Below are positions 9,867 through 21,156 of a stretch of DNA of 64,000 bases, one piece after another. A model generated the notes under the pieces. The model did no database searches. It was not told the origin of the DNA and was given only the letters and a program-made list of their open reading frames with translations. Source of the DNA: Vibrio vulnificus NBRC 15645 = ATCC 27562 (GTDB lineage: Bacteria > Pseudomonadota > Gammaproteobacteria > Enterobacterales > Vibrionaceae); the NCBI RefSeq assembly GCF_002224265.1, contig NZ_CP012881.1:2604001-2668000 (forward strand), given 5' to 3'. Every line of letters starts with the position of its first letter. Position 1 is the first letter of the stretch. The translations under genes and the position numbers were made by a program.

Positions 9867-10871
9867 CTAATTGATTTTTTTAACGGTATCACGAACCACT
9901 AACTCGGGATGCATTTCAAACACGCGTTTGTCATGCTCTTTGTCCTTAATACGTTCGAGAAGGATCTCAAATGCATTTTTACCAACACGGCGTTTTGGCT
10001 GGTGGATGGTTGTTAGCGGTGGTGAGAAGTATTCCGCCAACTCAATATTATCGTAGCCGATCACAGAGATGTCTTCAGGAATGCGAAGGCCTAACTGTTG
10101 AAGGCGGCTCATCAAACCCAGTGCCATGGTGTCGTTGAAGCAGAAGACCGCCGTTGGGCGATCTTGCCACGACGCGATCTTGTCAGCAGCCATCACAGCC
10201 GTATCACATTCAAAGTTTCCTTCAAGGATCCACTCGTTGTTAACGGTAATATTGGCTTCCTTCATCGCGCGTTTAAAGCCTTGGATGCGCTCTTGGCACG
10301 CGGCTTTTTCAAAGTGACCACTTAAACACGCAATTTTTGTATGACCATTTTCAATCAAGTACTTAGTGGCCAAGTAGCCACCTTCCTCTGAGTTATCGAT
10401 AATTTTATCGGCTTGTGAGCTGATTGGACCCCAGTCCATAATCACTTTAGGAATATCTGCATGCTTATCAAGCATTTCGCGTAGTTCTTCAGTGAGGTCT
10501 GAACACATCACCAAAATGCCATCTACGCGTTTTTCCGCAAGCATACGAATGTAATCACGTTGCTTCTCGTAGATACCGCCGGTATTACAAAGAATTAGCG
10601 TATAACCTTGGCGGTAACAGTAGCTTTCTACGCCATCAATCACTTCAGAAAAGAACAAATTGGTAGATTGAGTGACCAGCATACCAATAGTACGAGTTGT
10701 GTTGCACTTTAGGCTACGCGCTACTGCGCTAGGCGCGTAGTTGAGCTCGTCAACCGCTTTCATGACTTTTTCTTGAGTGGCTTCTGCAACAAAACGCGTT
10801 TTGTTGATTACGTGCGACACTGTGGTCGTGGATACTCCAGCGAGACGCGCGACATCTTTAATTGTGGCCAT
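9867..10871 (-). CDS. purR: Purine repressor PurR (LacI family)
   Basis: This 334-aa LacI/GalR-family regulator has an N-terminal helix-turn-helix ([21 protein letters not shown]) and hinge helix ([11 protein letters not shown]). The periplasmic-binding-protein-like effector domain follows, with [11 protein letters not shown] and the ICNTGG-type region. PurR represses purine biosynthesis genes when bound to hypoxanthine or guanine. The length and sequence match PurR of enteric bacteria and Vibrio, and it neighbours tfoY as in V. cholerae. I could not identify a PurR box in its own upstream region. Confidence 0.92.
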   Translation of the reverse strand: MATIKDVARLAGVSTTTVSHVINKTRFVAEATQEKVMKAVDELNYAPSAVARSLKCNTTRTIGMLVTQSTNLFFSEVIDGVESYCYRQGYTLILCNTGGIYEKQRDYIRMLAEKRVDGILVMCSDLTEELREMLDKHADIPKVIMDWGPISSQADKIIDNSEEGGYLATKYLIENGHTKIACLSGHFEKAACQERIQGFKRAMKEANITVNNEWILEGNFECDTAVMAADKIASWQDRPTAVFCFNDTMALGLMSRLQQLGLRIPEDISVIGYDNIELAEYFSPPLTTIHQPKRRVGKNAFEILLERIKDKEHDKRVFEMHPELVVRDTVKKIN

Positions 10872-11181
10872 AGGTATTGTCCTGTCTAAGGTTGCATTTT
10901 GAATCTACGATTCTTTGTTGCAACACAGTTTGCTACCTTTCTCCGAATTCGCTTTGTAAGGAAGACACACTAGAAAAGCAGCAGCTTAGCTTTAAATAAA
11001 CACAAAAACCGCTGTATTTCAGCGGTTTGCATTAAAATCATATTTTATCGATTGCGGTCTCAATTCTAGACCGAGACGGCAAGAGTGGCAACCTACTCAA
11101 ACAGCGAATTGTGTATCCGTGTTCACACTTTAGTGGTTAAAGTGTAACCGAGTGTTTGCTCTATTGATAAGGGCGTAATTA
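10872..11181. other. purR-torD intergenic region
   Basis: This 310-bp spacer between two leftward genes must hold the purR promoter (around 10,872-11,000) and holds the torD terminator. A short inverted repeat, CGGTCT / AGACCG, lies at 11,055-11,073. I see no gene here. Confidence 0.4.
11004..11028 (-). terminator. torD terminator
   Basis: A 9-bp stem (AAACCGCTG / CAGCGGTTT) with a 5-nt loop is followed by T residues on the minus strand. It lies about 150 bases beyond torD. Confidence 0.75.
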
Positions 11182-11829
11182 TTATCCAACTAAATAGTCG
11201 CTGTCCAGCATACAAAACGCAACAAGTAGTTTTATTGCGCTGTTATAGAAGCCAAACTCATCATATTGTGCTGCTCGTTGAGAGAAGGTAGGTAACCAAG
11301 AGAGCAACATTTCTTGAATAAATGTGTTTTGCTCGATGAAAGCATCTTCCATGTGGCGATCTTGTTCAAACTCATTTGAGCGAATGATGAGGTTGCCAAG
11401 AAAGTCGAGCATGATCGCTAAGTGATCGGCCGGTTCATTCAGTTGTTGATTGACCTGCACACCATGTTTTTTTAGCCAAGCATCCATTTTTTGTGCCGGC
11501 TCGCCATTGAGTAGGCCATCTTTTGTAAGGTAAATTGATGCGTATGGAAGTGCGCCATGTTTTGCGGTTTTCAAAAATAGGTCACAAAAATCTGCCGCTA
11601 ATTCCAATTGCGCATCTTGACGGTCAACAAGACGATTGAGTGCGTCGACAAAGGCGTTAACGGATGGTCGCAGAGCATCGTTTTCAGCCAATCCCGTTAA
11701 AAACGCTCTAATTTCCATGCTTTGATATTTATCGAGTTCTTCCTGAGTCAGTTCTTTGGCAAATAAGCTGGAAAGCCACCAATATATTTCCGCACGTTTT
11801 TCATTAAAGGCTTTTATCTCTTGCATCAT
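11182..11829 (-). CDS. torD: TorD family molybdoenzyme chaperone
   Basis: This 215-aa all-helical cytoplasmic chaperone protects the TorA-type molybdoreductase before cofactor insertion and Tat export. Family features include the N-terminal [17 protein letters not shown] segment and the central [16 protein letters not shown] motif (E-P-x-D-H), the conserved TorD signature. AGGAG lies six bases upstream of the ATG at 11,829. Its partner reductase is not next to it in this window. It is divergent from a TorR-type regulator, which supports the torD name over other chaperones of the family. Confidence 0.85.
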   Translation of the reverse strand: MMQEIKAFNEKRAEIYWWLSSLFAKELTQEELDKYQSMEIRAFLTGLAENDALRPSVNAFVDALNRLVDRQDAQLELAADFCDLFLKTAKHGALPYASIYLTKDGLLNGEPAQKMDAWLKKHGVQVNQQLNEPADHLAIMLDFLGNLIIRSNEFEQDRHMEDAFIEQNTFIQEMLLSWLPTFSQRAAQYDEFGFYNSAIKLLVAFCMLDSDYLVG

Positions 11830-11877
11830 TTATCGCTCCTAAATCAATCTCCTATAAGTGTAACCAAAAAAAATGAA

Positions 11878-11898
11878 TAACAATAACGCCTATTGTTA
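11878..11898. promoter_or_regulatory. Inverted repeat in the torD-torR divergent promoter region
   Basis: Perfect 8-bp arms (TAACAATA / TATTGTTA) with a 5-bp spacer lie 50 bp upstream of torD. The position fits an operator for the neighbouring response regulator or another factor. The known E. coli tor-box consensus is not obvious here. Confidence 0.4.
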
Positions 11899-12064
11899 AG
11901 AAAAATATAAATATATTTGAGCTTGTTAATGGTCTGATATTAAGCTTGTTTTGAATCAATAAAAATCAAGATACTTGCATTTCAAACGAAGTATGACTAG
12001 AAATGTTACTAGTTATGAATAGAATGTCTGCCCGTGTAGACAGAAATGACATGAAGTGGTGTAA

Positions 12065-12778
12065 ATGAGCTATCACGTATTAGTCGTAGAAGATGATGTA
12101 GTGACTCGCAGTAAACTTGCGGGTTATTTTCAAAAAGAAGGTTACACAGTAAGTGAAGCGGAAAGTGGTGCCGAGATGCGTCATATTTTGCAAAATAGCT
12201 GCGTTGATTTGGTGATGTTAGACATTAATTTACCAGGTGAAGACGGCTTGATGCTGACCCGTGAACTACGCAGCCAATCGGACATTGGCATTATTTTGGT
12301 AACCGGACGCACGGATAGCATAGATAAAATTGTTGGTTTGGAGATGGGGGCAGACGACTACGTCACCAAACCATTTGAGTTACGTGAACTGCTGGTTCGA
12401 GTGAAAAACTTGTTGTGGCGGATTTCGCTTGCGCGCAGTGGTGGTTCAAAACATCAAGACGCGGAAAACGAAGACCATATTGTCCGTTTTGGCGACTGGA
12501 CCTTCGATATTCATCGTCGAGCGTTGAGCCACAATGGTGAGCCAGTGAAGTTGACCAAGGCAGAATATGAGCTGCTGGTGGCGCTTTCGTCTTACCCAAA
12601 TCAGGTATTAAGCCGTGAACGCATTCTCAACATGATTAGCCATCGTGTTGACGCGCCAAACGACAGAACGATTGATGTTTTGATTCGTCGCATGAGAGCA
12701 AAAATGGAGTTTGATCCTAAAAACCCACAAATTTTTGTGACCGTACACGGTGAAGGCTACATGTTTGCAGGCGACTAG
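12065..12778 (+). CDS. torR: OmpR-family response regulator, TorR-like
   Basis: This 237-aa two-component regulator has a receiver domain with the acidic pocket VEDD, phospho-acceptor Asp53 in MLDINLPGEDG, a conserved Thr/Lys pair (VTGR, VTKPF) and a C-terminal OmpR-type winged helix (LTKAEYELLVALSSYPNQVLSR). In the tor system TorR activates trimethylamine N-oxide respiration. The divergent torD and the overall sequence favour TorR. ArcA is the closest alternative family. No sensor kinase lies beside it. Confidence 0.82.
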   Translation: MSYHVLVVEDDVVTRSKLAGYFQKEGYTVSEAESGAEMRHILQNSCVDLVMLDINLPGEDGLMLTRELRSQSDIGIILVTGRTDSIDKIVGLEMGADDYVTKPFELRELLVRVKNLLWRISLARSGGSKHQDAENEDHIVRFGDWTFDIHRRALSHNGEPVKLTKAEYELLVALSSYPNQVLSRERILNMISHRVDAPNDRTIDVLIRRMRAKMEFDPKNPQIFVTVHGEGYMFAGD

Positions 12779-12808
12779 GCGTGGCTTAGAAAGCCAAAAT
12801 TAACAAAC

Positions 12809-12837
12809 AAAAAAAGAGCTGATTAAGCTCTTTTTTT
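12809..12837. terminator. Bidirectional terminator between torR and elyC
   Basis: A 12-bp stem of A7-GAGCT paired with AGCTC-T7 around a 5-nt loop has A/T tracts on both sides. It serves the convergent genes torR and elyC. Confidence 0.85.
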
Positions 12838-12858
12838 GTTTCTGCAGATCATGATTCA

Positions 12859-13659
12859 TCATTTTGATGCGCGATTCTCTGCCATGATTTGTTCGTCAGT
12901 AAGGAGCAAATCTCGCATGCCTTGCCATAGCTGGCCGAGGGTTTCATACCAGTAGCGCTCTGTTTGCTCAAGGTAGATGGCTTTAGGGGCATATCTATCC
13001 CAAGCTTGAGAGATGTTCTTTTGCGCAAGGTAGTTTGTTGGCGCGGGTAACGGCGTTATGCCAGCGTCATGAAACTCTTTCATTGCACGTGCCATGTGAC
13101 TGGCAGAAGTGACCAAAACCAGCTGTTTTTGACGCACAAATGCCGCTGCTTGTCGCGCTTCTTCCCAAGTATCTTTGGCATCTTCAAGAAGAATAATGTC
13201 TGATTTCGCGACACCCAGAGCCAAAGCCACGTTTGCCATCATGCGAGCATGGCTGGTTTCTGAGCCGCCCGCATAGCCAGACAGAATCAACTTTGAGCCC
13301 GGATACATCTTTAAAATACGAATTCCTTCCGTCAAACGCATCAACGAAGCACGGCTTAACTCAGACGTAGGGGGGATTTGATCATCCACCACATGGCCAT
13401 TGCCCAATACCATGACGTAATCGACGGTTTGTACTTCGGGTAGAAATACAGAGTATTGCCTTTCTAATGGCATTAATAACTTGCTGGCAACGGGTTGGAA
13501 AGAAACCAAGAATATCCCCAAAAAGGAGAATAATATGATGAAACACCCCGTTTTTTGTCTGGTACTAAACATAATCAGCATCAGACCAGCTAAGCCTATT
13601 AAAAGTAGTGCTGGCAAAGGCATTAACAGTGCCGAGAGCACTTTTTTCAGCTCAAACAT
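12859..13659 (-). CDS. elyC: Envelope biogenesis factor ElyC (DUF218)
   Basis: This 266-aa protein has two N-terminal transmembrane helices (residues about 12-32 and 39-56) and a DUF218/YdcF-type domain with the YVMVLGNG and KLILSGYAGGSETSHARMMA motifs. ElyC is needed for envelope integrity and peptidoglycan/undecaprenyl-phosphate metabolism at low temperature in E. coli. The position upstream of cmoM-mukFEB is the same as in E. coli, which supports the name. Confidence 0.87.
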   Translation of the reverse strand: MFELKKVLSALLMPLPALLLIGLAGLMLIMFSTRQKTGCFIILFSFLGIFLVSFQPVASKLLMPLERQYSVFLPEVQTVDYVMVLGNGHVVDDQIPPTSELSRASLMRLTEGIRILKMYPGSKLILSGYAGGSETSHARMMANVALALGVAKSDIILLEDAKDTWEEARQAAAFVRQKQLVLVTSASHMARAMKEFHDAGITPLPAPTNYLAQKNISQAWDRYAPKAIYLEQTERYWYETLGQLWQGMRDLLLTDEQIMAENRASK

Positions 13660-13756
13660 ACAGAAATAGTCCGAAAAAACATCACTTGATAATAAAAATA
13701 AGAGAATGCCTCTTTATATCTGCTTTCCTTATGACAGAATAGCAGCACGATTAGAT

Positions 13757-14566
13757 ATGATAACTCAAGCTGCTGTGAACCAAGACCGTAATTTCGACGA
13801 TATTGCCCACAAATTTGCAAAAAATATTTACGGGTCAGACAAAGGCGAGATTCGCCAAGTGATTGTTTGGGAAGATCTTCAACAATTGTTAGCCACCTTT
13901 GACGAGGCCAAACAGTCGCTAACCGTATTAGATGCGGGGGGCGGGTTGGCACAAATGTCACAAAAGCTTGCCAAACTCGGACATCACATTGCCTTATGTG
14001 ATCTATCTTCTGAAATGCTGCAATTAGCAGAGCAGGATATTGCAAAAAATGGCTTGCTTGAGCAGTATCGGCTGATCCATTCTCCGGTGCAGAAGATTGG
14101 TGAGCACCTAGCAGAGCCAGTTGATGTGGTGATGTTTCATGCCGTGATGGAATGGTTGGCGGATCCAAAATCCGCTTTGGAAACGGTATTGGAACAAGTC
14201 GCACCGGGTGGCGCCGCGTCGATTATGTTCTACAACCACCATGGCTTGGTTTATAAGAATGTGGTTTGTGGCAATATCCCACATATTCTTGAGGGTATGC
14301 CTCATCGCAAACGCTTTAAGCTGCAACCGCAAAAAGGCCTAGAACCTCAATCTGTTTATCAGTGGATTGAAGACGCAGGCTTTGACATTTATGGAAAATC
14401 CGGTATTCGCTGTTTCAGTGACTATATAGGGAACAGACAGAATATGGGTGATTACCAGTACGAGGATGTGCTCGAGTTGGAACGACGTCTGTGTCGCCAA
14501 GAGCCTTACCTCTCGCTGGGCCGATACATTCATGTGTGGGCTAAGAAGAAAGATAAACAGGAATAA
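13757..14566 (+). CDS. cmoM: tRNA uridine 5-oxyacetic acid(34) methyltransferase CmoM
   Basis: CmoM (formerly SmtA) methylates cmo5U34 to mcmo5U34 in tRNA anticodons using S-adenosylmethionine. The Rossmann motif [16 protein letters not shown] and the CDLSSEML acidic loop are clear. The protein-specific start [21 protein letters not shown] matches SmtA/CmoM. The start is uncertain: ATG 13,757 gives 269 aa, GTG 13,775 is closer to the E. coli start, and ATG 13,706 would add 17 unconserved residues. None has a strong ribosome-binding site. The gene runs into mukF with a 2-bp gap, as in E. coli. Confidence 0.9.
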   Translation: MITQAAVNQDRNFDDIAHKFAKNIYGSDKGEIRQVIVWEDLQQLLATFDEAKQSLTVLDAGGGLAQMSQKLAKLGHHIALCDLSSEMLQLAEQDIAKNGLLEQYRLIHSPVQKIGEHLAEPVDVVMFHAVMEWLADPKSALETVLEQVAPGGAASIMFYNHHGLVYKNVVCGNIPHILEGMPHRKRFKLQPQKGLEPQSVYQWIEDAGFDIYGKSGIRCFSDYIGNRQNMGDYQYEDVLELERRLCRQEPYLSLGRYIHVWAKKKDKQE

Positions 14567-14568
14567 CA

Positions 14569-15906
14569 ATGAGTGAGACAACTCTCAATGCTGCAGAGCA
14601 ACCAATCGATGAATTGGTTAGTTGGGTTAAGCAGCACGATTTCTCATTGAACCTGACCACCGAGCGATTGGCGTTTCTCATCGCCATCGCTGTATTAAGT
14701 AACGAAAGGTTTGATGAAGAGTTGGGTGAAGGTGAGCTGCATGATGCGTTTACTATCGTCACTCGACTGTTTGAAGAAACGGGTGAAGCCTCAGCGTTTC
14801 GCGCCAACAACGCCATCAATGAGTTGGTTAAGCAGCGCCTGATCAGCCGCTTTACCAGCGAAATGACGGAAGGTGCCAGCATCTACCGTCTTTCGCCGCT
14901 GGCGATCGGCATTACCGACTACTATGTCCGTCATCGAGAATTCTCCAAGCTTAGATTATCGATTCAGCTCTCCATGGTGGCTGGCGAAATGGCGAAAGCC
15001 ATTGAAGCTGCCAAGCAAGGCGGGACGGCAGGGCATTGGAAGAAAAATGTCTATGCGGTGCTGAAATATTCAGTGGGTGAGATTTTTGATCAAATCGATC
15101 TCAACCAACGCGTGATGGATGAGCAACAACAATCGGTTAAGCAGCAAATTGCCGATCTGCTGAACAAAGATTGGCGTGAAGCGATCAACAACTGTGAGTC
15201 ATTGCTTTCAGAAACCTCGAACACGCTCAAAGAGCTGCAAGATACGCTGCAAGCAGCCGGGGATGAGCTGCAAACTCAGATCTTGGATATTCAAGAGTTG
15301 GTCTATGGGGATGAAGAGCTCGAATTTATCGAAGAAACGCTGTTTGGGTTGCAGATGAAGCTCGATCGCATCACCAGTTGGGGTCAACAAGCCATCGATC
15401 TGTGGATCGGTTACGACCGCCATGTTCACAAATTTATCCGTACCGCGATTGATATGGATAAAAACCGAATCTTCAGTACTCGTCTACGCCAATCGGTCAA
15501 AGATTACTTCGACATGCCATGGTATCTCACTTACGCAGATGCGGAGCGTTTGAGCGATTTGCGTGATGAAGCTTTAGTGCTTCGTGACGACGAAGTGACC
15601 GGGCAAGTGCCACTTGAAGTGGAGTATGAAGAGTTTCAACAAGTCAATGATGAGCTTGCCGAGCGTATCGGTGAGATGTTGCGTCTCCATAAAGACAACG
15701 GCAAGCCGATCGATCTCGGCATTGTGCTGAAAGATTATCTCGCGCAGCACCCTCGCACTCATCATTTCGATTTAGCTCGTATCGTTATCGACCAAGCGGT
15801 GCGCATGGGTTATTCCGAATCGGATTACCAAGCGATTCAGCCAGATTGGCAGGCAATTAACGACTACGGCGCAAAGGTACAAGCAAATGTCATCGACCGA
15901 TATTAA
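14569..15906 (+). CDS. mukF: Chromosome partition protein MukF (kleisin)
   Basis: MukF is the kleisin of the MukBEF condensin. It dimerises through an N-terminal winged helix and links the MukB heads to MukE. The 445-aa sequence matches the family from its N terminus ([42 protein letters not shown]) through the helical middle domain to the C-terminal MukB-binding winged helix. It starts 2 bp after cmoM, and its end overlaps mukE by 20 bp, so translation is coupled. Confidence 0.96.
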   Translation: MSETTLNAAEQPIDELVSWVKQHDFSLNLTTERLAFLIAIAVLSNERFDEELGEGELHDAFTIVTRLFEETGEASAFRANNAINELVKQRLISRFTSEMTEGASIYRLSPLAIGITDYYVRHREFSKLRLSIQLSMVAGEMAKAIEAAKQGGTAGHWKKNVYAVLKYSVGEIFDQIDLNQRVMDEQQQSVKQQIADLLNKDWREAINNCESLLSETSNTLKELQDTLQAAGDELQTQILDIQELVYGDEELEFIEETLFGLQMKLDRITSWGQQAIDLWIGYDRHVHKFIRTAIDMDKNRIFSTRLRQSVKDYFDMPWYLTYADAERLSDLRDEALVLRDDEVTGQVPLEVEYEEFQQVNDELAERIGEMLRLHKDNGKPIDLGIVLKDYLAQHPRTHHFDLARIVIDQAVRMGYSESDYQAIQPDWQAINDYGAKVQANVIDRY

Positions 15907-16609
15907 TGAATACATGCCAGAAAATCTGGCCAAAGCGATTTGCAACCCGCTGTTTCCAGCATTGGATAGCATGCTGCGCGCAGGGCGTCACATCTCGAGT
16001 GAAGATTTAGATAACCATGCACTGCTGTCGGATTACGAAGTAGAGCTGTCGGCTTTTTACCAACGTTACAACACGGAGTTGGTGAAAGCGCCAGAAGGTT
16101 TCTTTTACCTTCGTCCGCGTTCAACCTCATTGATTGCCCGTAGTGTGCTCTCTGAGCTGGACATGTTGGTGGGTAAGGTGCTCTGTTTCCTTTACTTGAG
16201 CCCAGAGCGTTTGGCACATGAAGGTATCTTTACCAATCAAGAGTTATATGAAGAGCTGATCGCACTGACCGATGAAAAGAAACTGATGAAGTTGGTGACC
16301 AACCGTGCATCGGGGTCGGATCTCGATCGTGAAAAGTTGTTCGAAAAAGTACGAACCTCATTAAGACGTTTACGCCGTTTAGGCATGATCATCAATGTGG
16401 GAGACAGCGGCAAATTCAGCATCAGTGAAGCGGTGTTCCGTTTTGGTGCGGATGTGCGCGCTGGAGATGATATTCGCGAAGCACAATTGCGTTTGATCCG
16501 CGATGGTGAAGCGGTGGTTCACATTCAAGAGCCGACTCAGGCAAGCCTACTGGCTGACGAAGAAGAACAGAATTATAACGAGCAAGCTGAATTAGAAGGT
16601 GAAGCATGA
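15887..16609 (+). CDS. mukE: Chromosome partition protein MukE
   Basis: MukE is the KITE-type tandem winged-helix subunit of MukBEF, binding MukF and DNA. The 240-aa sequence contains the conserved NPLFPALDS...GRHI and [19 protein letters not shown] (here [15 protein letters not shown]) segments and the [12 protein letters not shown] stretch. The acidic, variable tail is typical. It overlaps mukF by 20 bp and mukB by 4 bp. Confidence 0.96.
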   Translation: MSSTDINEYMPENLAKAICNPLFPALDSMLRAGRHISSEDLDNHALLSDYEVELSAFYQRYNTELVKAPEGFFYLRPRSTSLIARSVLSELDMLVGKVLCFLYLSPERLAHEGIFTNQELYEELIALTDEKKLMKLVTNRASGSDLDREKLFEKVRTSLRRLRRLGMIINVGDSGKFSISEAVFRFGADVRAGDDIREAQLRLIRDGEAVVHIQEPTQASLLADEEEQNYNEQAELEGEA

Positions 16610-19600
16610 TTGAAAGAGGTAAATATCAATCGCTGACCATGGTCAACTGGAACGGCTTTTTCGCTCGTACCTTTGATATTGATGGATTGGTCACCACCCT
16701 GTCAGGTGGCAATGGTGCAGGTAAATCAACCACGATGGCGGCGTTCATTACCGCGTTGATTCCAGACCAAAGTTTGCTGCATTTCCGTAACACAACCGAA
16801 GCGGGCAGCAGCCAAGCCTCTCGCGATAAAGGTTTGTACGGTAAGTTACAACCGGGTGCCTGTTACGCGGCATTGGATGTCGTGAACTCACGCAATCAAC
16901 GCCTACTGTTTGCGGTGAAGCTACAGCAAGTGGCGGGCCGTGACAAAAAAGTGGACATCAAGCCGTTTGTGATTCAAGGCTTGCCAAGTCATGTGAAGCC
17001 AACGGATGTGCTGATTGAATCGGTCTCGGCCACTCAGGCGCGCGTTCGTCAAATCAACGAAGTGAAAGAGAGCGTTGCTCAGTACGAGGGCGTTCAGTTT
17101 AAGAGCTTCGCTTCGATTGTTGATTACCATGCACAGATGTTTGAGTTTGGCGTTATTCCGAAAAAATTACGCAACTCAAGCGACCGTTCGAAGTTCTACC
17201 GTCTGATTGAGGCTTCATTGTATGGCGGGATCTCGAGTGCGATTACTCGCTCGCTGCGTGATTACCTGTTGCCACAAAATGGTGGGGTGAAGAAAGCGTT
17301 CCAAGATATGGAATCGGCGCTGCGTGAAAACCGTATGACGCTAGAAGCGATCAAAACGACGCAAGCCGACCGCGATCTTTTCAAGCATTTGATCACGGAA
17401 TCCACCAACTATGTGGCGGCAGACTATATGCGTCACGCCAATGAACGTCACAAGAAATTAGAGCAAAGTTTGTCACTACGCTCTGAACTCTTTAGCTCGC
17501 GCGCGACACTGATCGAGCAAAACCGCTTACTGAACCAAGTTCAGCAAGAATTGGAAATGCTGGTTGAATCAGAATCGGCATTGGAGCAAGACTATCAAGG
17601 TGCTTCTGACCACTTGCAGTTGGTGCAAAATGCTTTGCGTCAGCAAGAGAAAATCGAGCGTTACCAAGAAGATCTTGAAGAGCTGAATGAGCGTCTTGAA
17701 GAGCAATCCATGGTCGTGGAAGAAGCGCAAGAGCGCGTCTTAATGGCCGAAGAACAGTCTACTGTTGCAGAAAACGAAGTAGATAGCCTGAAAACGCAGT
17801 TGGCCGATTACCAACAAGCGTTGGATGTGCAGCAAACTCGCGCGCTGCAATATCAACAGGCAGTTCAAGCGCTAGAAAAAGCGAAAGTGCTTTTGTCTGA
17901 CAGCACGTTAACCGCTGAATCAGCGCAAGCTTTGGTGGCGCAGTTAACCCAAAGTGAAGCGGAACAGACTCAATCCTTGTTGGCGCTTAAGCACAAACTG
18001 GATATGTCCTCCGCGGCTGCGCAGCAGTTTGAAAATGCGCTGAAATTGGTACACAGCATTGCCGGTCAAGTGGAACGTGCCGAAGCCTCTCGCCATGCCA
18101 AAGCGGCCATTCAACAAGCGCGCTCCGCTCTGCAAGTGGTGCAAAACGAAAATCAATGGCGTGCGCAGCATCGTGATTTAGAACGTAGCTTGAATCAGCA
18201 AAACCAAGCGCAAGCTTTGGTCGTGGAATACCAAAAAGCACACCAAGTCACGCTTGATGATGAAGTGATGTTCGAGCAAGAGCGTGAACGTCATCATGCT
18301 CAACTGGATTCTCTTGAGGTTGCGTTGGAAGAGAATCGCGAGTTGCGTAGCGAGCAGCGTCGTCAGGAGCAAGATTTACAAAGTGACATCACACAGCTTC
18401 AGGCGATCGCACCAAAATGGATTGCGGCCAATGATGCACTGGAAAAACTGCGTGAGCAAAGTGGCGCAGAGCTGGCGGATAGCCAATCAGTGATGTCGCA
18501 AATGCAGCAAGTTCTTGAGCAAGAGAAACAGCTTTCTCAAGCCAAAGACAAGCTGGCAGAGCGTCGCAGCCAACTGGAAAGTGAAATTGAACGTCTGGCC
18601 TCTCCTGGTGGTTCTAATGACCCACGTTTGAAAGGCTTAGCGGATACGCTAGGCGGTGTCTTACTTTCTGAGATCTATGACGACATCACCATTGACGATG
18701 CGCCTTACTTCAGTGCGATGTACGGCCCTGCACGTCACGCGATTGTGGTGTCCGATTTGTCGGGCATCGAAGAAAAGCTGGTGGAACTCGACGACTGTCC
18801 TGAGGATCTTTACATCATTGAAGGCGATGTGGATGCCTTTGATGACAGCTCAATCAAAGCGGAAGAGCTAGAGGGCGCAGTGTGCGTGCGTTTGAACGAT
18901 CGTCAAATGCGTTACTCTCGCTTCCCTGTGATCCCGCTGTTTGGTCGCGCAGCACGTGAACAACGTTTAGAGCTGCTGCGTAGCGAGCGCGAAGAAGTCG
19001 TTGAAAAGCACGCGAAAGCGGCATTTGACGCGCAGAAAATGCAGCGTCTATTCCAAGCGTTTAACCAGTTTGTCGCGGAGCACATCCAAGTGGCCTTTGC
19101 CGCGGATCCTGAGCAAGCCTTGGTGATTGCGCGCGATAAGCGTAACCAATTGACGCGCACTCTGGCTGAGTTGGAAGCGAAAGAGCAGCAGATGCGCAGC
19201 CAAATCCAAAACAGTAAGCAAGCGCTTACCATGTTGGATAAATTGGCACCGATGATGGCGGTGATCAGCGATGACACCATCGCAGAGCGTTTCGCGGAAC
19301 TGGAAGAGAAAATCGCTCAGTTGGCTGATGCGAAGCAATTCTTGAACGCACACGCCAAAGCGGTTGAGCAGTTAGAAAGCCAATTAGCGGTACTTGAGGC
19401 GGATCCTGAGCAATTCGATGCACTGGAAGCGCAATATCAAAGCGCAGATAGCCAATTGCAAACGTTGAAGAAGCAAATCTTCGCCTTGTCGGATTTGGTT
19501 GAACGCCGCCACTATTTTGCTTATGCCGATTCGGTTGATCTGCTTAGCAAGAGCAGCGAGCTGAGTGAACAGCTCAAAGCGAAATTGGTGGAAGCAGAAC

Positions 19601-21069
19601 GTGCACGTAGCCGTTACCGTGATGAGCTCAAGCAGCAGCAAGAGCAGATGAACCAATACAACCAAGTGTTGGCCTCTCTAAAGAGTTCATATCAAGCGAA
19701 ACTGGAAACGGTTCAAGAATTTAAGCAAGAGCTGGCAGAGTTTGGTGTCAGTGCCGATGAAGGGGCGTTGGAGCGCGCGATTCGCCGTCGTGACGAACTT
19801 CACGAGCGTTTGCACACCTCACGCAGCCGTAAGAGCGAGTACGAACGTACCCTCACTTCAACAGAGCTGGGCATGAAAGAACTCGCCAAGCGCTTGAAGA
19901 AGGTGCAAAAAGAGTACGTAGAACTGCGTACGTTTGTTGTTGCTGCGAAAGCAGGCTGGTGCTCAGTACTGCGTTTAGCACGTGAAAACGACGTAGAGCG
20001 CCGTCTACATAAACGTGAGCTGGCTTACTTGTCGGCGGGCGAACTGCGTTCCATGTCGGATAAATCGTTGGGTGCACTGCGTCTTGCGGTTGCCAATAAT
20101 GATGATCTGCGTGATGCACTGCGACTCTCTGAAGATAATGCGCGTCCTGAACGTAAAGTATTGTTCTACATTGCGGTTTACCAGCACTTACGAGAGCGAA
20201 TTCGCCAAGACATCATCCATACCGATGATCCGGTCGAAGCGATTGAAGAGATGGAAGTGGAACTGGCTCGTTTGACCGAAGAGTTGACCATGCGTGAAAA
20301 CCGTTTGGCCATCAGTTCTGAGTCGGTGGCGAGCATCATTAAGAAAACCATCCAACGTGAACAGAACCGTATTCGTATGTTGAACCAAGGCTTGTCCAAC
20401 ATCTCGTTTGGTCAGGTGAAGGGTGTTCGACTCAATGTGAAAGTGCGCGAAAGCCATGAAGTATTATTGAATGGTCTCGCCACGCAGCAAGAACAACACA
20501 AAGATCTGTTTGAAACGGCACGTTATACCTTCTCTGAAGCGATGGCAAAATTGTTCCAGCGCGTTAACCCGCACATTGATATGGGGCAACGTTCACCACA
20601 AGTCTTGGGTGAAGAACTGCTGGATTACCGCAACTACCTTGAGCTGAGCATTGAAGTAAACCGTGGTTCTGATGGTTGGCTACAAGCGGAATCGGGTGCA
20701 CTGTCTACTGGTGAAGCGATTGGTACTGGCCAATCTATTCTCTTGATGGTGGTGCAAAGCTGGGAAGAAGAGTCACGTCGTCTGCGCAGTAAAGACATTG
20801 TACCGTGTCGTTTGCTGTTCCTTGATGAGGCGGCGCGTCTGGATGCGAAATCGATTTCAACACTGTTTGAGCTCTGTGATCGCCTCGATATGCAACTTCT
20901 TATCGCGGCGCCAGAGAACATCAGCCCAGAGAAAGGCACCACTTATAAACTGGTGCGTAAAGTGTTTAAAGATCACGAACACGTGCATGTCGTCGGTTTG
21001 CGTGGCTTTGGCCAAGAGCAGAAACCGAAGAGTGAAGCGCAACAGATGATCGAAGAGTTTGAAGCGTAA
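16606..21069 (+). CDS. mukB: Chromosome partition protein MukB
   Basis: MukB is the SMC-like ATPase that compacts and segregates the chromosome with MukE and MukF. The 1,487-aa length matches E. coli MukB (1,486). The N-terminal head holds Walker [11 protein letters not shown] near residue 40. Two long coiled-coil arms flank a hinge at roughly residues 660-780, which includes [24 protein letters not shown]. The C-terminal head holds the ABC signature [12 protein letters not shown] and Walker [12 protein letters not shown]. The ATG overlaps the mukE stop (ATGA). A perfect terminator follows. Confidence 0.98.
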   Translation: MIERGKYQSLTMVNWNGFFARTFDIDGLVTTLSGGNGAGKSTTMAAFITALIPDQSLLHFRNTTEAGSSQASRDKGLYGKLQPGACYAALDVVNSRNQRLLFAVKLQQVAGRDKKVDIKPFVIQGLPSHVKPTDVLIESVSATQARVRQINEVKESVAQYEGVQFKSFASIVDYHAQMFEFGVIPKKLRNSSDRSKFYRLIEASLYGGISSAITRSLRDYLLPQNGGVKKAFQDMESALRENRMTLEAIKTTQADRDLFKHLITESTNYVAADYMRHANERHKKLEQSLSLRSELFSSRATLIEQNRLLNQVQQELEMLVESESALEQDYQGASDHLQLVQNALRQQEKIERYQEDLEELNERLEEQSMVVEEAQERVLMAEEQSTVAENEVDSLKTQLADYQQALDVQQTRALQYQQAVQALEKAKVLLSDSTLTAESAQALVAQLTQSEAEQTQSLLALKHKLDMSSAAAQQFENALKLVHSIAGQVERAEASRHAKAAIQQARSALQVVQNENQWRAQHRDLERSLNQQNQAQALVVEYQKAHQVTLDDEVMFEQERERHHAQLDSLEVALEENRELRSEQRRQEQDLQSDITQLQAIAPKWIAANDALEKLREQSGAELADSQSVMSQMQQVLEQEKQLSQAKDKLAERRSQLESEIERLASPGGSNDPRLKGLADTLGGVLLSEIYDDITIDDAPYFSAMYGPARHAIVVSDLSGIEEKLVELDDCPEDLYIIEGDVDAFDDSSIKAEELEGAVCVRLNDRQMRYSRFPVIPLFGRAAREQRLELLRSEREEVVEKHAKAAFDAQKMQRLFQAFNQFVAEHIQVAFAADPEQALVIARDKRNQLTRTLAELEAKEQQMRSQIQNSKQALTMLDKLAPMMAVISDDTIAERFAELEEKIAQLADAKQFLNAHAKAVEQLESQLAVLEADPEQFDALEAQYQSADSQLQTLKKQIFALSDLVERRHYFAYADSVDLLSKSSELSEQLKAKLVEAERARSRYRDELKQQQEQMNQYNQVLASLKSSYQAKLETVQEFKQELAEFGVSADEGALERAIRRRDELHERLHTSRSRKSEYERTLTSTELGMKELAKRLKKVQKEYVELRTFVVAAKAGWCSVLRLARENDVERRLHKRELAYLSAGELRSMSDKSLGALRLAVANNDDLRDALRLSEDNARPERKVLFYIAVYQHLRERIRQDIIHTDDPVEAIEEMEVELARLTEELTMRENRLAISSESVASIIKKTIQREQNRIRMLNQGLSNISFGQVKGVRLNVKVRESHEVLLNGLATQQEQHKDLFETARYTFSEAMAKLFQRVNPHIDMGQRSPQVLGEELLDYRNYLELSIEVNRGSDGWLQAESGALSTGEAIGTGQSILLMVVQSWEEESRRLRSKDIVPCRLLFLDEAARLDAKSISTLFELCDRLDMQLLIAAPENISPEKGTTYKLVRKVFKDHEHVHVVGLRGFGQEQKPKSEAQQMIEEFEA

Positions 21070-21088
21070 ACTCAATAGCGATAAAACC

Positions 21089-21122
21089 AAACGCCCGCGA
21101 TGATCATCGCGGGCGTTTTTTT
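21089..21122. terminator. mukB terminator, probably bidirectional
   Basis: A GC-rich perfect palindrome (stem AAACGCCCGCGAT around GATC) is followed by seven T residues on the plus strand, with T-rich DNA on the minus strand. It separates mukB from the convergent ATP-grasp gene. Confidence 0.93.
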
Positions 21123-21156
21123 AAGTGAGTTTTTCGAACGTGATTAGCAAGAGTAG

